The translations under genes were made by a program, and so were the position numbers. Shown here piece by piece: positions 23,057 through 31,105 of a DNA stretch of 64,000 nt. The stretch is from Roseivirga sp. 4D4 (GTDB lineage Bacteria; Bacteroidota; Bacteroidia; Cytophagales; Cyclobacteriaceae), in contig NZ_MDGP01000001.1 of NCBI RefSeq assembly GCF_001747095.1, forward strand, positions 3,455,001 to 3,519,000. Direction: 5' to 3'. The notes below the pieces were generated by a model. The model worked only from the letters and a program-made list of their open reading frames with translations, made no database searches and was not told the origin of the DNA. Each line of letters begins with the position of its first letter. The stretch's first letter is position 1.

Positions 23057-23125
23057 TTAAATAATCATTATTCAGAACGAATTATTGAAGCCCGAAGTGT
23101 TAATTTGGATTTTTTAAAAACATGC

Positions 23126-23173
23126 GATAAATTTAACGCAAGATAAAATCATCTTAAGATAAATTTGGTATGG
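23126..23173 (+). repeat. Three 16-bp direct repeats and a palindrome before the ATPase cassette
   Basis: GATAAA begins at 23126, 23142 and 23158, exactly 16 bp apart, with further partial likeness inside each unit (GATAAATTT, GATAAAATC, GATAAATTT). The last two enclose a 10-bp palindrome, ATCTTAAGAT (23151-23160). TAAATTTG at 23160-23167 matches TAnnTTTG but ends 2 bp before the ATG, so if it is the promoter, translation must start further in. The array is probably a binding site for a regulator, perhaps one of the ATPases. Function is inferred. Confidence 0.5.
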
Positions 23174-24357
23174 CAATAGCATCGCACGGTTCAACAAAGA
23201 AGGCAGAAGATATAATTGGTAGAGGTCAAGAAATGACCCATTACTGGAAGATACTTGAGAAACAGAGCCTGTTGCTATCTTCTGTGAGAAGGATAGGCAA
23301 AACGTGTATTTTAAGAAAGATGTGCGATCAACCAGCAGATGGTTGGGTTGGTGTCGAATACTTCGTTCAAGGCAAAATATCACCGGAAGAATTTACCTAT
23401 GATTTATATAAACTACTAAAGAGCCAAGGAATCCTCAAGCATACTAAATGGAAAAGTATTTCCGACTGGGGTCAAAAAAACCTAGGAGATAAAGACTTTG
23501 GAAGTTTTAAGATTCCATCATTTAAGGGTAAGTGGAAGGACCTTCTTACCGATATAGTTCGAAAGGTTGCAGAATCTGATCTAAAATTGGTGATTATGAT
23601 TGATGAACTGCCTCTGATGCTGTGGGAACTGATGAACAAGGGAAAAGAGCAAGCAGAAAGTGCAATGGAGTTATTAGATATTCTAAGAACACTAAGAGTT
23701 GCACATGAAGCTAACTCTAATCTGAGGTTTATTTTTTGTGGCTCTATAGGAATGGGGATAGTACTTCAAAAGTTCAAAAATGAGTATAAATATATGGGCC
23801 AACCTACCAACAACATGAAAATTGAGACAGTGGTTGAAATGAGTGAGCCCGATAGTGTAGAGCTTTGCAAATACTTTCTGGAAGACTATCCTCATGACCT
23901 CGAGCACGATTTGCTCATAAGTAAGATACAAGAGATCACCGACAGGATACCCTACTATATAGAAATGGCATTTGACTTTTTTCAGAAGAAAGGAATAGAC
24001 CGTCCAGCTCCGGAAGATGTTGTATCTGCTTTTAATGAAGCATTGAATGATCCCAATGAGAGCCATCAATTCTCACATTTCTCCGAACGTATTGAAGTAT
24101 ACTATGAAGAAACTGAGATTGTCTTAGCAGATCATATTCTCAATTATTTATGCAGAACGAAGGAACCGATCAATGAAACTCTAATCATTAACGCTGTAAA
24201 AACTCAAACATCTGATTCAAATGAAAAGCAGGTTAAAGATGTACTGACTAAACTATGGAAAGACTTATGTATTGATAGAGAAATAAGAGATGAAGGACGA
24301 CATTATAAATTTAAATTTAACCTGATCCGTAAGTGGTGGAAAATTAACAAGGCATAA
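23170..24357 (+). CDS. AAA+/STAND-type ATPase with C-terminal winged helix (first gene of tandem ATPase cassette)
   Basis: This 395-residue protein resembles the Orc1/Cdc6- and archaeal-type P-loop ATPases. Walker A is SVRRIGKT (residues 38-45), of the RRxGKT type; Walker B is KLVIMIDELP (139-148); a sensor strand LRFIFCGSIGMG follows at 185-196. Residues 230-300 form a helical lid, and 320-390 look like a winged helix with a basic end (HYKFKFNLIRKWWKINKA). There is no signal peptide or TM segment. The next gene starts 2 bp after the stop, so the two form an operon. The DNA is clearly more AT-rich than its neighbours and lies on the opposite strand, as expected of acquired DNA. A defence or NTP-dependent signalling role is a guess from similar gene pairs; no effector domain is seen. 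Confidence 0.8.
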   Translation: MAIASHGSTKKAEDIIGRGQEMTHYWKILEKQSLLLSSVRRIGKTCILRKMCDQPADGWVGVEYFVQGKISPEEFTYDLYKLLKSQGILKHTKWKSISDWGQKNLGDKDFGSFKIPSFKGKWKDLLTDIVRKVAESDLKLVIMIDELPLMLWELMNKGKEQAESAMELLDILRTLRVAHEANSNLRFIFCGSIGMGIVLQKFKNEYKYMGQPTNNMKIETVVEMSEPDSVELCKYFLEDYPHDLEHDLLISKIQEITDRIPYYIEMAFDFFQKKGIDRPAPEDVVSAFNEALNDPNESHQFSHFSERIEVYYEETEIVLADHILNYLCRTKEPINETLIINAVKTQTSDSNEKQVKDVLTKLWKDLCIDREIRDEGRHYKFKFNLIRKWWKINKA

Positions 24358-24359
24358 TT

Positions 24360-26843
24360 ATGGCTTATGTATTCAACAGCAAAATAGAGAATCCGGATCG
24401 ATTAGAACGGATGCTTGTAGCAAGGAAGTCCCTTGTAGATTTACTAGAGAAAAAGGCAAACGCACTCATTGAAAAAGGTACTCTTTCTCAATCTTTACTT
24501 ATAGGGCCAAGAGGTAGTGGAAAGACCCATATGCTCAGAGTCTTTTTTAACCGCATTTGGAATCACCCCAAAAAAGATAAGAAGATTGTTATTGCGTATA
24601 TGGTTGAAGATGAGTACGGGATAGATACATTCCTGGACCTATTAATACGGATTTTCAATGCTTTTATGCGATGGTATGATGATGAATCAACAAAGAAACT
24701 CTTCTCTGAAATAGAGAAATTAAAGAGAACACCTCCTGATACTCGTCAAACACTAGCAATTGAAATCCTAAACAATTACCTCGATGGTAGAGACCTTCTT
24801 ATAATCATTGAGAATTTAAATGAGGTTTTTCAGGGTCTTGGTAAATTGGGTCAATCTCAACTTAGGGATTATGTCCAACAATATAATAATGTAGCATTCT
24901 TTGGCTCATCTCAAGCTTTATTTATTGACATTCAGAAGGAGGATAAACCATTTCAAAACTTTTTCAACATAACTCATCTTAAGAAACTCACTTACGAAGA
25001 AGCAATGAGTTTAGTAAATACCTTGGCTGAAGAGGACAAACACGAAGAGTTTAAAACCTTCTTAGAGACGCCAAGGGGAAAGGCCAATGTACATGCAGTG
25101 TATGATCTTACCCAAGGCAACCACAGGCTATTGGTTACCTTTTTTGATTTTTTGAAAGCAGAATTTAAGTCAGACCTGGCAGAGGCCTTCTTACACACAA
25201 TTGATAAATTAAAGCCTTATTATGAGTCTTATTTCAAACTGCTCTCACCTCAACAACAGAAAATAGTGCAGTATTTGAGTAGTGAGCGTCATGCTGTGAC
25301 TGGGAAGGAGGTTTCTCTTAACTGCTTTATTGCGCATACTACTATCAGTAAGCAAATGTCCGAGTTACAAAGGTTAGGGTATGTCGAAAGCAACAAAATT
25401 GGAAAGGATGCCTACTATGAAATAGCCGAACCAATGCTTCGAATAGCTTTTGAGGTCAATGAAAATAAGAAAGGTATAGTATCTATTTTTATAGACTTTC
25501 TCACACAATTGTATGAGGTTGAAGAAATAACTAAGAGGTACTTAAAATATAAGCACATGTCAGCTTTTCAAACTGACCCTCTCCGGAAAACTACTTATGA
25601 AAAGGAGGCATTTCTCTATAAACAAGCCTTAGGTAATTCAAATCAATTTGACCTTCAGGAGTTGGAGGACAGAATATCACAAATCGTATCTTCAAAAGAA
25701 AGGGAAGAATTTATAGCGTCAATTTCACTTAAAAGAAAGGAAAGTTTAAAGGGTTATGATGAACAAATCGGAAAGCTTATTGATGATGAGAACTTTGAAC
25801 AAGCTCTTGAGTTATCGTTGGAGATATTGGATGAATCTCCGGATGATTCCCTTGCCTTATCCGCGGCAGGTTTCAGCTATGTTGCGCTAGGGAATCTGTC
25901 TAAGGCAAAAGAAGTTTATAACAAGGTAGTTAAACATAAACCAAAAGACTCTAATGCTTGGAATGTACTTGGTTCTATACATTCTTCTGAGGATGAGCTT
26001 GAAAAAGCGATTCAAGCTTACAATAAATCAATCGAAACTGATGATAAAAATTATGATTCATGGTTTCAGCTTGGAAAAATATACCACGAGATAAATGACT
26101 TTGACAGTTCTGAAAAGGCACTTCAGGTAGCTGTGACTTTGACAGAAGAAGATGGTTATGGTTGGTTTAAGCTTGGTAATTTACAAAGAGTTCAGAAACT
26201 ATATAATAAAGCCATAGTCTCTTTTAAAAGGTCATTAGAATTGGAACAAGGTCAGTATGAAACGTGGAATAACTTGATTTTGACCTATATGGATGAAAAT
26301 GACTATCAAGCAGCTGAGTCCATTTTGAAGAAAGCTCTAAAAACCTTTCCCGATCATGAGCACATCAGTTCGCTAAATACGTACTACTATACTCAAATCA
26401 ATGAGAAGAAAGATTTTTTAAGATACTTTAGAGACTGGTTGAAGTTGGCTGCCAAGCAGAAAGTTGAAGAACTTTATCAGTTCCACTCATTAACCATGTC
26501 CATACTCTTGTTCAACTCAAGAGACTTCATTGAGAGTTTTATAAATGACGGCTACCAGTTGATGACTGAATATCAACTAGAATCAAATTTGGAAAAGAAC
26601 ATTCTATCAGCAGTTTTTGATCTACTATCGCTTCATGATGAATTAGATCAAGATCATATCATTATGATCGGTGAGATAATCAAAGAATCCAAACTACCAA
26701 AAAATGTATCTGAAGAATGGCTGAAATATGCCGATGTGGGTATAAAGTATTTTTATGAAGCTGATAGTAGGGCCTTATTTGAGCTGGCAAAGGAAGAAAG
26801 AATGCTCTTCCTCAAGTTTACAGAAGTATTAGAGGATGAATAG
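24360..26843 (+). CDS. P-loop ATPase with winged helix and TPR array (second gene of tandem ATPase cassette)
   Basis: This 827-residue protein has three parts. First comes a P-loop ATPase: Walker A GPRGSGKT (residues 49-56), Walker B-like strand DLLIIIENLN (145-154, with Glu where Asp is usual) and a sensor strand VAFFGSSQAL. A winged helix lies at about 297-365 (ISKQMSELQRLGYVESNKIG). From about 475 to 690 there are at least six TPR units (for example AWNVLGSIHSSEDELEKAIQ and SWFQLGKIYHEINDFDSSEK), followed by a helical end. The layout ATPase-winged helix-TPR is that of STAND NTPases, where repeats sense a signal and the ATPase oligomerises, but no toxic effector domain is fused. It is translated 2 bp after the first ATPase, and the two probably act together. 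I cannot assign it to a named system. Confidence 0.8.
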   Translation: MAYVFNSKIENPDRLERMLVARKSLVDLLEKKANALIEKGTLSQSLLIGPRGSGKTHMLRVFFNRIWNHPKKDKKIVIAYMVEDEYGIDTFLDLLIRIFNAFMRWYDDESTKKLFSEIEKLKRTPPDTRQTLAIEILNNYLDGRDLLIIIENLNEVFQGLGKLGQSQLRDYVQQYNNVAFFGSSQALFIDIQKEDKPFQNFFNITHLKKLTYEEAMSLVNTLAEEDKHEEFKTFLETPRGKANVHAVYDLTQGNHRLLVTFFDFLKAEFKSDLAEAFLHTIDKLKPYYESYFKLLSPQQQKIVQYLSSERHAVTGKEVSLNCFIAHTTISKQMSELQRLGYVESNKIGKDAYYEIAEPMLRIAFEVNENKKGIVSIFIDFLTQLYEVEEITKRYLKYKHMSAFQTDPLRKTTYEKEAFLYKQALGNSNQFDLQELEDRISQIVSSKEREEFIASISLKRKESLKGYDEQIGKLIDDENFEQALELSLEILDESPDDSLALSAAGFSYVALGNLSKAKEVYNKVVKHKPKDSNAWNVLGSIHSSEDELEKAIQAYNKSIETDDKNYDSWFQLGKIYHEINDFDSSEKALQVAVTLTEEDGYGWFKLGNLQRVQKLYNKAIVSFKRSLELEQGQYETWNNLILTYMDENDYQAAESILKKALKTFPDHEHISSLNTYYYTQINEKKDFLRYFRDWLKLAAKQKVEELYQFHSLTMSILLFNSRDFIESFINDGYQLMTEYQLESNLEKNILSAVFDLLSLHDELDQDHIIMIGEIIKESKLPKNVSEEWLKYADVGIKYFYEADSRALFELAKEERMLFLKFTEVLEDE

Positions 26844-26902
26844 TCCATTAAACTTGTCAGGCTCTTAAACACTTCTACAAAGAATTAGCTCATCACCATT
26901 GT

Positions 26903-26913
26903 GGATAAGGTTT
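26903..26913. repeat. 11-bp inverted repeat, right copy, at the edge of the ATPase cassette
   Basis: GGATAAGGTTT is the reverse complement of the sequence at 23046-23056. It lies 60 bp after the stop of the second ATPase gene and 57 bp before the stop of the intact NTF2-like gene. See the left copy for the interpretation and its limits. Confidence 0.35.
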
Positions 26914-26919
26914 GGTGTT

Positions 26920-26965
26920 TAAACAATTCCAAGAAAGGGAATGGAATCTCTCTTGGAATTGTTTA
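26920..26965. terminator. Long hairpin between convergent genes
   Basis: A perfect 15-bp stem (TAAACAATTCCAAGA at 26920-26934, TCTTGGAATTGTTTA at 26951-26965) has a 16-nt loop and no clear T run on either strand. It lies 5 bp after the stop of the NTF2-like gene and probably acts as its terminator, perhaps also for the ATPase operon. Confidence 0.5.
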
Positions 26966-26970
26966 GGCAA

Positions 26971-27420
26971 TTACCTAATCGCTTCTCGGGTAAAAGACTT
27001 ATTGATAATTTTCCATCCGTCCTTAAGCTTGAGCAAAAGCATATAGTCGGTGAACTTTGTGTTCCCCGAAATGATTTCAACCTTGGCGTGGGCTGCATTG
27101 TTGACAATATCGATTGATACAATCTTTCCTACCCTGTCTCTGGCCTGACCTTCCTTGAAGTAACCAATATACTCGGCAATGGGTAGTCTTTTTTGAGTGC
27201 CATCAGGGTTGACCGAGTATAAAGCGGCCGTTTCGGTAAAGGCCCTTTTAATACGAGCAACTTGCCCTTTTGAGGTACCCTCCATATAATCCATCAATGT
27301 GGCTTCAACAGCAGCCTTGTCAGACTGTGCATAGGTGACTAGGCTCATGCCTAGAATAGCGAACAATGTGAGGGTCAACCTTCTCACGTTTCTTGGTTTT
27401 GTGTTTTTGATCTCATTCAT
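26971..27420 (-). CDS. Exported NTF2-like protein (lumazine-binding-like family)
   Basis: This 149-residue protein has a signal peptide (residues 1-31, ending VTYAQ) and an NTF2-like fold: AAVEATLMDYMEGTSKGQ, FTETAALYSVNPDGTQKRLP, then strands ending KDGWKIINKSFTREAI. This pattern is that of the putative lumazine-binding family common in Bacteroidota. Ligand and role are unknown. A shorter relative of its 3' end survives at 22970-23035 on the far side of the ATPase cassette, so two such genes once stood here or the cassette brought a copy. The membrane-bound AraC gene lies 63 bp upstream on the same strand. Confidence 0.88.
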   Translation of the reverse strand: MNEIKNTKPRNVRRLTLTLFAILGMSLVTYAQSDKAAVEATLMDYMEGTSKGQVARIKRAFTETAALYSVNPDGTQKRLPIAEYIGYFKEGQARDRVGKIVSIDIVNNAAHAKVEIISGNTKFTDYMLLLKLKDGWKIINKSFTREAIR

Positions 27421-27483
27421 AGACTCTAGATAGCCATGATATCAATAGGAAGCGCGGTTTTGCGATAAAGCAGAACTTCTGCT

Positions 27484-28386
27484 TTATAAACTTGAAGTCT
27501 TACTGCGGTATCCGGCAGGGGTCAGACCAGTAGCTTTTTTGAATGTGGTATGGAATGTTGAGGGGGAATTGAACCCACAATCGAAACCGATGGCTTCCAC
27601 TGTCAAGTGATGCTCCGTTTGCAATAGCTTCTTGGCGATTTCGACTCTATATGAATTCATCAACTGAGAGAAGTTCTGTTGAAGCTGATCATTGATAAAG
27701 GCTGAGAACTGGTGTGTCGACAAACCAACCATTTTTGCCAGCGCGGGCATTTTGAGGTTTGGATCCTTGTAAAGCTCATCCTCTAAAATCTTGGATCGAA
27801 TTTTTTCGCTCAACCGATCGACCTCGGCTTGTGGCATTGACTTGACTTCAGCCTTGGATTTTTTATTAGCAACAACCTGTTTTCGGTTCGTAATGAGTAG
27901 CCAGGCCAAGAGGTATACTAAGAACGAGAAGGTAAGTGAACCGGCAATGTAAGAGGTAAAACTGGAGGTATAGTACGCAAGCCATACCAAGGAAACCCCA
28001 AAAACGACCCCATAGGTCCAGTATTCCTCGGCAAAGGGTTTCTTGATGAAAAACCGTTGTTTAATTAGCAAATAGATAGCAGCTAGAATATAAAGGCCCC
28101 AGTAGACATAAATTCCGCGAACGATTTTATTACTCCAGAAAGCTCTGTTTTCTGCGTAAGACTCATAGAAAATAGCGTATGCAGCCAGTAACACCATTGG
28201 GATCAGATGTAAAAGACTCTTGGTGTCAAAAGCCTTTTCACCACTGATTTGTGACTTGGTGAAGTAATAACACATCGGTCCAATGGCCGCACAGCCTAGA
28301 AGTCCGAGGAGGATGTAGTTCTCATTTAATCCACTGTCAAAATAGAAGAATACCGATTTGCCGATTCTTATGACAAGCGCCATCAA
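27484..28386 (-). CDS. Membrane-bound AraC-type regulator, 5' end uncertain
   Basis: The C-terminal 110 residues are an AraC DNA-binding domain (PALAKMVGLSTHQFSAFIND and VEAIGFDCGFNSPSTFHTTF), preceded by a membrane part with several TM helices, as in the Bacteroidota family of seven-TM helix-turn-helix regulators. The first usable starts are TTG (28384-28386) and ATG (28381-28383). However, the frame stays open to a stop at 28561-28563, and the upstream codons encode convincing family sequence, including LFVFSLLGVFNGVFLTSYFL and NIYLGLLL, which would be the first TM helix. There is no ATG, GTG or TTG there; ATA at 28522-28524 or ATC at 28507-28509 are the only plausible starts. The gene either uses a rare start codon or has lost its start. 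It may regulate the NTF2-like gene downstream. Confidence 0.8.
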   Translation of the reverse strand: MMALVIRIGKSVFFYFDSGLNENYILLGLLGCAAIGPMCYYFTKSQISGEKAFDTKSLLHLIPMVLLAAYAIFYESYAENRAFWSNKIVRGIYVYWGLYILAAIYLLIKQRFFIKKPFAEEYWTYGVVFGVSLVWLAYYTSSFTSYIAGSLTFSFLVYLLAWLLITNRKQVVANKKSKAEVKSMPQAEVDRLSEKIRSKILEDELYKDPNLKMPALAKMVGLSTHQFSAFINDQLQQNFSQLMNSYRVEIAKKLLQTEHHLTVEAIGFDCGFNSPSTFHTTFKKATGLTPAGYRSKTSSL

Positions 28387-28601
28387 GAGCAGGCCAAGGT
28401 AGATATTGGTGTATGATCGGCCCTTCTTGCTGAAAAGGAAATAGCTTGTTAAAAAGACTCCATTGAAGACTCCAAGCAGGCTAAAAACAAATAGATATTC
28501 TCTTGAGATGGTACTAGGGTTTATACTTAAAGATAGATATACGTGCGGATCAAAATCGCATTACTTTCCTTTTTGTTAATCCCTAAAATAGGAATTTAGG
28601 C

Positions 28602-30098
28602 TTACCCCAAGAAATCGAGCCAAAACCCAATGATTTGAGGACCCAATAGACCAATAAGCAATACCGCCATCAGACTGACAAAGCCTCCAATTTTAACGAA
28701 ATCCTTGGTCTCAACAATTCCCTTGGCATAGGCAATAGCATTTGGGGGTGTACTAATGGGGAGGGCCATAGCGGCACTTGACGCGAGTGCTATAGACAAG
28801 CCATAATAAACCACTTGGTGATCAGGCCCACCAGTGGCCATGGTAGCCAGTGATATACCCAAAGGGATGATCAAATTGGCTGCGGCAGTGTTCGACATGA
28901 AGATGCTTAGCAGCACGGTGGCCAAAACCAGAAGAACAAAAACAAAGGATGAGGTTGCGGGTATTAAGGCAACCAACTCTTTGTCAAGCCCGCTCAGCTT
29001 CATACCCAAACCTAAAGCAATACCGCCCGCAATTAGTGCCAAAATGTGCCATTCCAAACTGTTGTAATCTTTACGATCAATGATGCTGGTTGCAGTGAAA
29101 ATCACCACGGGCAATAGTGCCGTTACGGCAGAAGGCAAGCCATGCCATTGATCGGTGAGCCAGAGTAGAATGGTGCTTGAAAAAACCAAAATCACGAACC
29201 AACCTCTTGGTTGAATTCTCTGACTATCTGCTTTTAGTTGCAGGCCTTTGGTAGGAGATTTGTAAAGCCGGCTGATCACCAGCCAAGACAAGAATAGCAA
29301 AATTAAAACTAGGGGGACTCCTATGATCATCCAACTTAAAAAGTCTACTTCAATGCCCTCATTTCTTAAAAAACCGATGGCCACAGCATTGGGTGGAGAA
29401 CCTATTGGCGTTCCCATACCACCGATATTGGCAGCGCAGGGAATACACAGCACCAAACCTTTGCGCAAGGGATCTCCTGTCGGCATATTGATGATAAGTG
29501 GAGAAACCAGCGTAATCATCATGGCTGTTGTCGCTGTGTTGCTCATGAACATGGAGAATACAGCTGTGATAAGCATCAAACCTAGAAGGACCATACCCGG
29601 CTTATTACCGAAAACTTTAAGAATACTGCTGGCCAATGCCCGATCGACCCCTTCTTTGACCGCTGCTCGGGCAAGGATAAAGCCTCCTAGGAAAAGGATG
29701 AGAATGGGATCGGCAAAGGGACTCAAAATTTCTCGAAAGTCTGGGTTGTTGCCAGATTCAAAACCAACGCCAAGCCATTCACCAGGGTTTGCCAATAGTA
29801 TGATTTGTAAACCGATCGCCAAAAGGGCAGTAGCAAATAGGGGTAAGGCTTCCGTCACCCATAGCAATGCTGACAGCACAAAAACACCAGCCATAAAGGC
29901 TACTTCTTGTGGTTGATGATTGAGTAGAATGAAGACGGTAATGGCAGACAAGACTGTACTGCCTAAGAACATAAGCAAATGTCTCGAAAGCAGTGGCCGC
30001 GGTACATAATCGAGTAACTCCCTGAAATAGGCTCTGTCTAATTCAAACCGGAGGTGAATTCGCTCGAATAACTTTCGCCTTTTCCTTTTGATCTTCAT
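28602..30098 (-). CDS. DASS family (SLC13) sodium-coupled anion/dicarboxylate symporter
   Basis: This 498-residue membrane protein has about twelve TM segments and the two SNT signatures of the divalent anion:Na+ symporter family: MSNTATTAMM with NIGGMGTPIGSPPNAVAIGF in the first half, and MSNTAAANLIIPLGIS with PISTPPNAIAYAKG in the second. These form the sodium and substrate carboxylate sites. Likely substrates are C4-dicarboxylates, citrate or sulfate; the sequence alone does not decide. The first 40 residues are strongly basic and cytoplasmic. It is transcribed in the same direction as acs and pirin, 117 bp further upstream, but a separate promoter is likely. Confidence 0.92.
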   Translation of the reverse strand: MKIKRKRRKLFERIHLRFELDRAYFRELLDYVPRPLLSRHLLMFLGSTVLSAITVFILLNHQPQEVAFMAGVFVLSALLWVTEALPLFATALLAIGLQIILLANPGEWLGVGFESGNNPDFREILSPFADPILILFLGGFILARAAVKEGVDRALASSILKVFGNKPGMVLLGLMLITAVFSMFMSNTATTAMMITLVSPLIINMPTGDPLRKGLVLCIPCAANIGGMGTPIGSPPNAVAIGFLRNEGIEVDFLSWMIIGVPLVLILLFLSWLVISRLYKSPTKGLQLKADSQRIQPRGWFVILVFSSTILLWLTDQWHGLPSAVTALLPVVIFTATSIIDRKDYNSLEWHILALIAGGIALGLGMKLSGLDKELVALIPATSSFVFVLLVLATVLLSIFMSNTAAANLIIPLGISLATMATGGPDHQVVYYGLSIALASSAAMALPISTPPNAIAYAKGIVETKDFVKIGGFVSLMAVLLIGLLGPQIIGFWLDFLG

Positions 30099-30215
30099 GA
30101 TTGACCGCTAAGATGGGTCATTGAAAATATCAAAAGACTGACCTAAATCAGCTTATTGGGGCGGTTAGGATTGCAATCGATTGTATTTTAAAATTTTTGC
30201 AAAGGGGCGGAGAAA

Positions 30216-31091
30216 CTAGGATCCAGGAAGAGGAATATATCCAGATTCTCCAGGAACCATTTCGAATTTCTGGTCTTTCCAGTTTTGTTTTGCTTCCTCG
30301 ATCAGATCCTTTTCAGTAGAAACGAAGTTCCAGTAGATGTGCCTTTCTTCCGCAAAAGGCTCTCCTCCGAATAGGAACACATGCGTGTTTTCACCGAGAA
30401 CAATTTTGCAGATATCTTCTTCTTTCGACACCAGCATATTCCCTTTATCAATGCGTTCACCACAAGCTTCTATGTAACCATCCACTATAACGATACCTAC
30501 TTCGCCTTTGACTTGGCCCTTTACATCAAGTACGGCCTTGTCTTTTGCTTTGGCTTCTACCATAAACAGGTGAGAGTAAACCGGAACGGGAGATTCTTTT
30601 CCATAGCCCTTACCTGCCACCAAAGTAAAGTCAATGCCACTCTCAGACCACCGAGATAGTTGATCGGCCGGTGTAAATGAGAATTCAGGCTTCATTTTTT
30701 GCAGGGCCTTGGGCAAAGCTACCCAAATCTGATAACCATGAACTGGATATTGCCCTCCATCTCGAAGCGCAGCAGGCGTTCTTTCTGTGTGCACAATGCC
30801 TCTACCAGAAGTCATAAACCCTACTGATCCTGGAGTGACCAACTGTTCAGTGCCCAGCGTATCTCTGTGCATAATTTGCCCTTCGAGCAAATAGGTCAAA
30901 GTGGAAAGCCCTATGTGTGGGTGTTGACCAATGTCCATATAATGACCTGGCTTTATGGTAGAAGGTCCCATATGGTCAATGAAAATGAACGGACCAACCA
31001 TCCTTTTTTTACGGAAAGGGATCAGTCTGCCGACAAGGAAGTCACCGATATCTCGACTACGTTCTTCTATGATTAATCCGGTATTTGACAT
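30216..31091 (-). CDS. Pirin family protein
   Basis: This 291-residue bicupin has the pirin signature FIFIDHMGPSTIKPGHYMDI, followed by HPHIGLSTLTYLLEG and GIVHTERTP, which supply the three His and one Glu that hold the metal. Bacterial pirins include quercetinases and regulators of pyruvate or acetyl-CoA metabolism. The gene starts 14 bp after the stop of acetyl-CoA synthetase, so the two share a transcript, which hints at a metabolic role here. The length matches the family. Confidence 0.93.
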   Translation of the reverse strand: MSNTGLIIEERSRDIGDFLVGRLIPFRKKRMVGPFIFIDHMGPSTIKPGHYMDIGQHPHIGLSTLTYLLEGQIMHRDTLGTEQLVTPGSVGFMTSGRGIVHTERTPAALRDGGQYPVHGYQIWVALPKALQKMKPEFSFTPADQLSRWSESGIDFTLVAGKGYGKESPVPVYSHLFMVEAKAKDKAVLDVKGQVKGEVGIVIVDGYIEACGERIDKGNMLVSKEEDICKIVLGENTHVFLFGGEPFAEERHIYWNFVSTEKDLIEEAKQNWKDQKFEMVPGESGYIPLPGS

Positions 31092-31105
31092 CTTGTGTGG
31101 TTTAT

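Noticed and set aside
29323..29916. 197-codon frame opposite the DASS transporter gene
   Set aside because: The transporter on the other strand has all family signatures; the antisense frame has low-complexity Lys/Pro/Ile composition.
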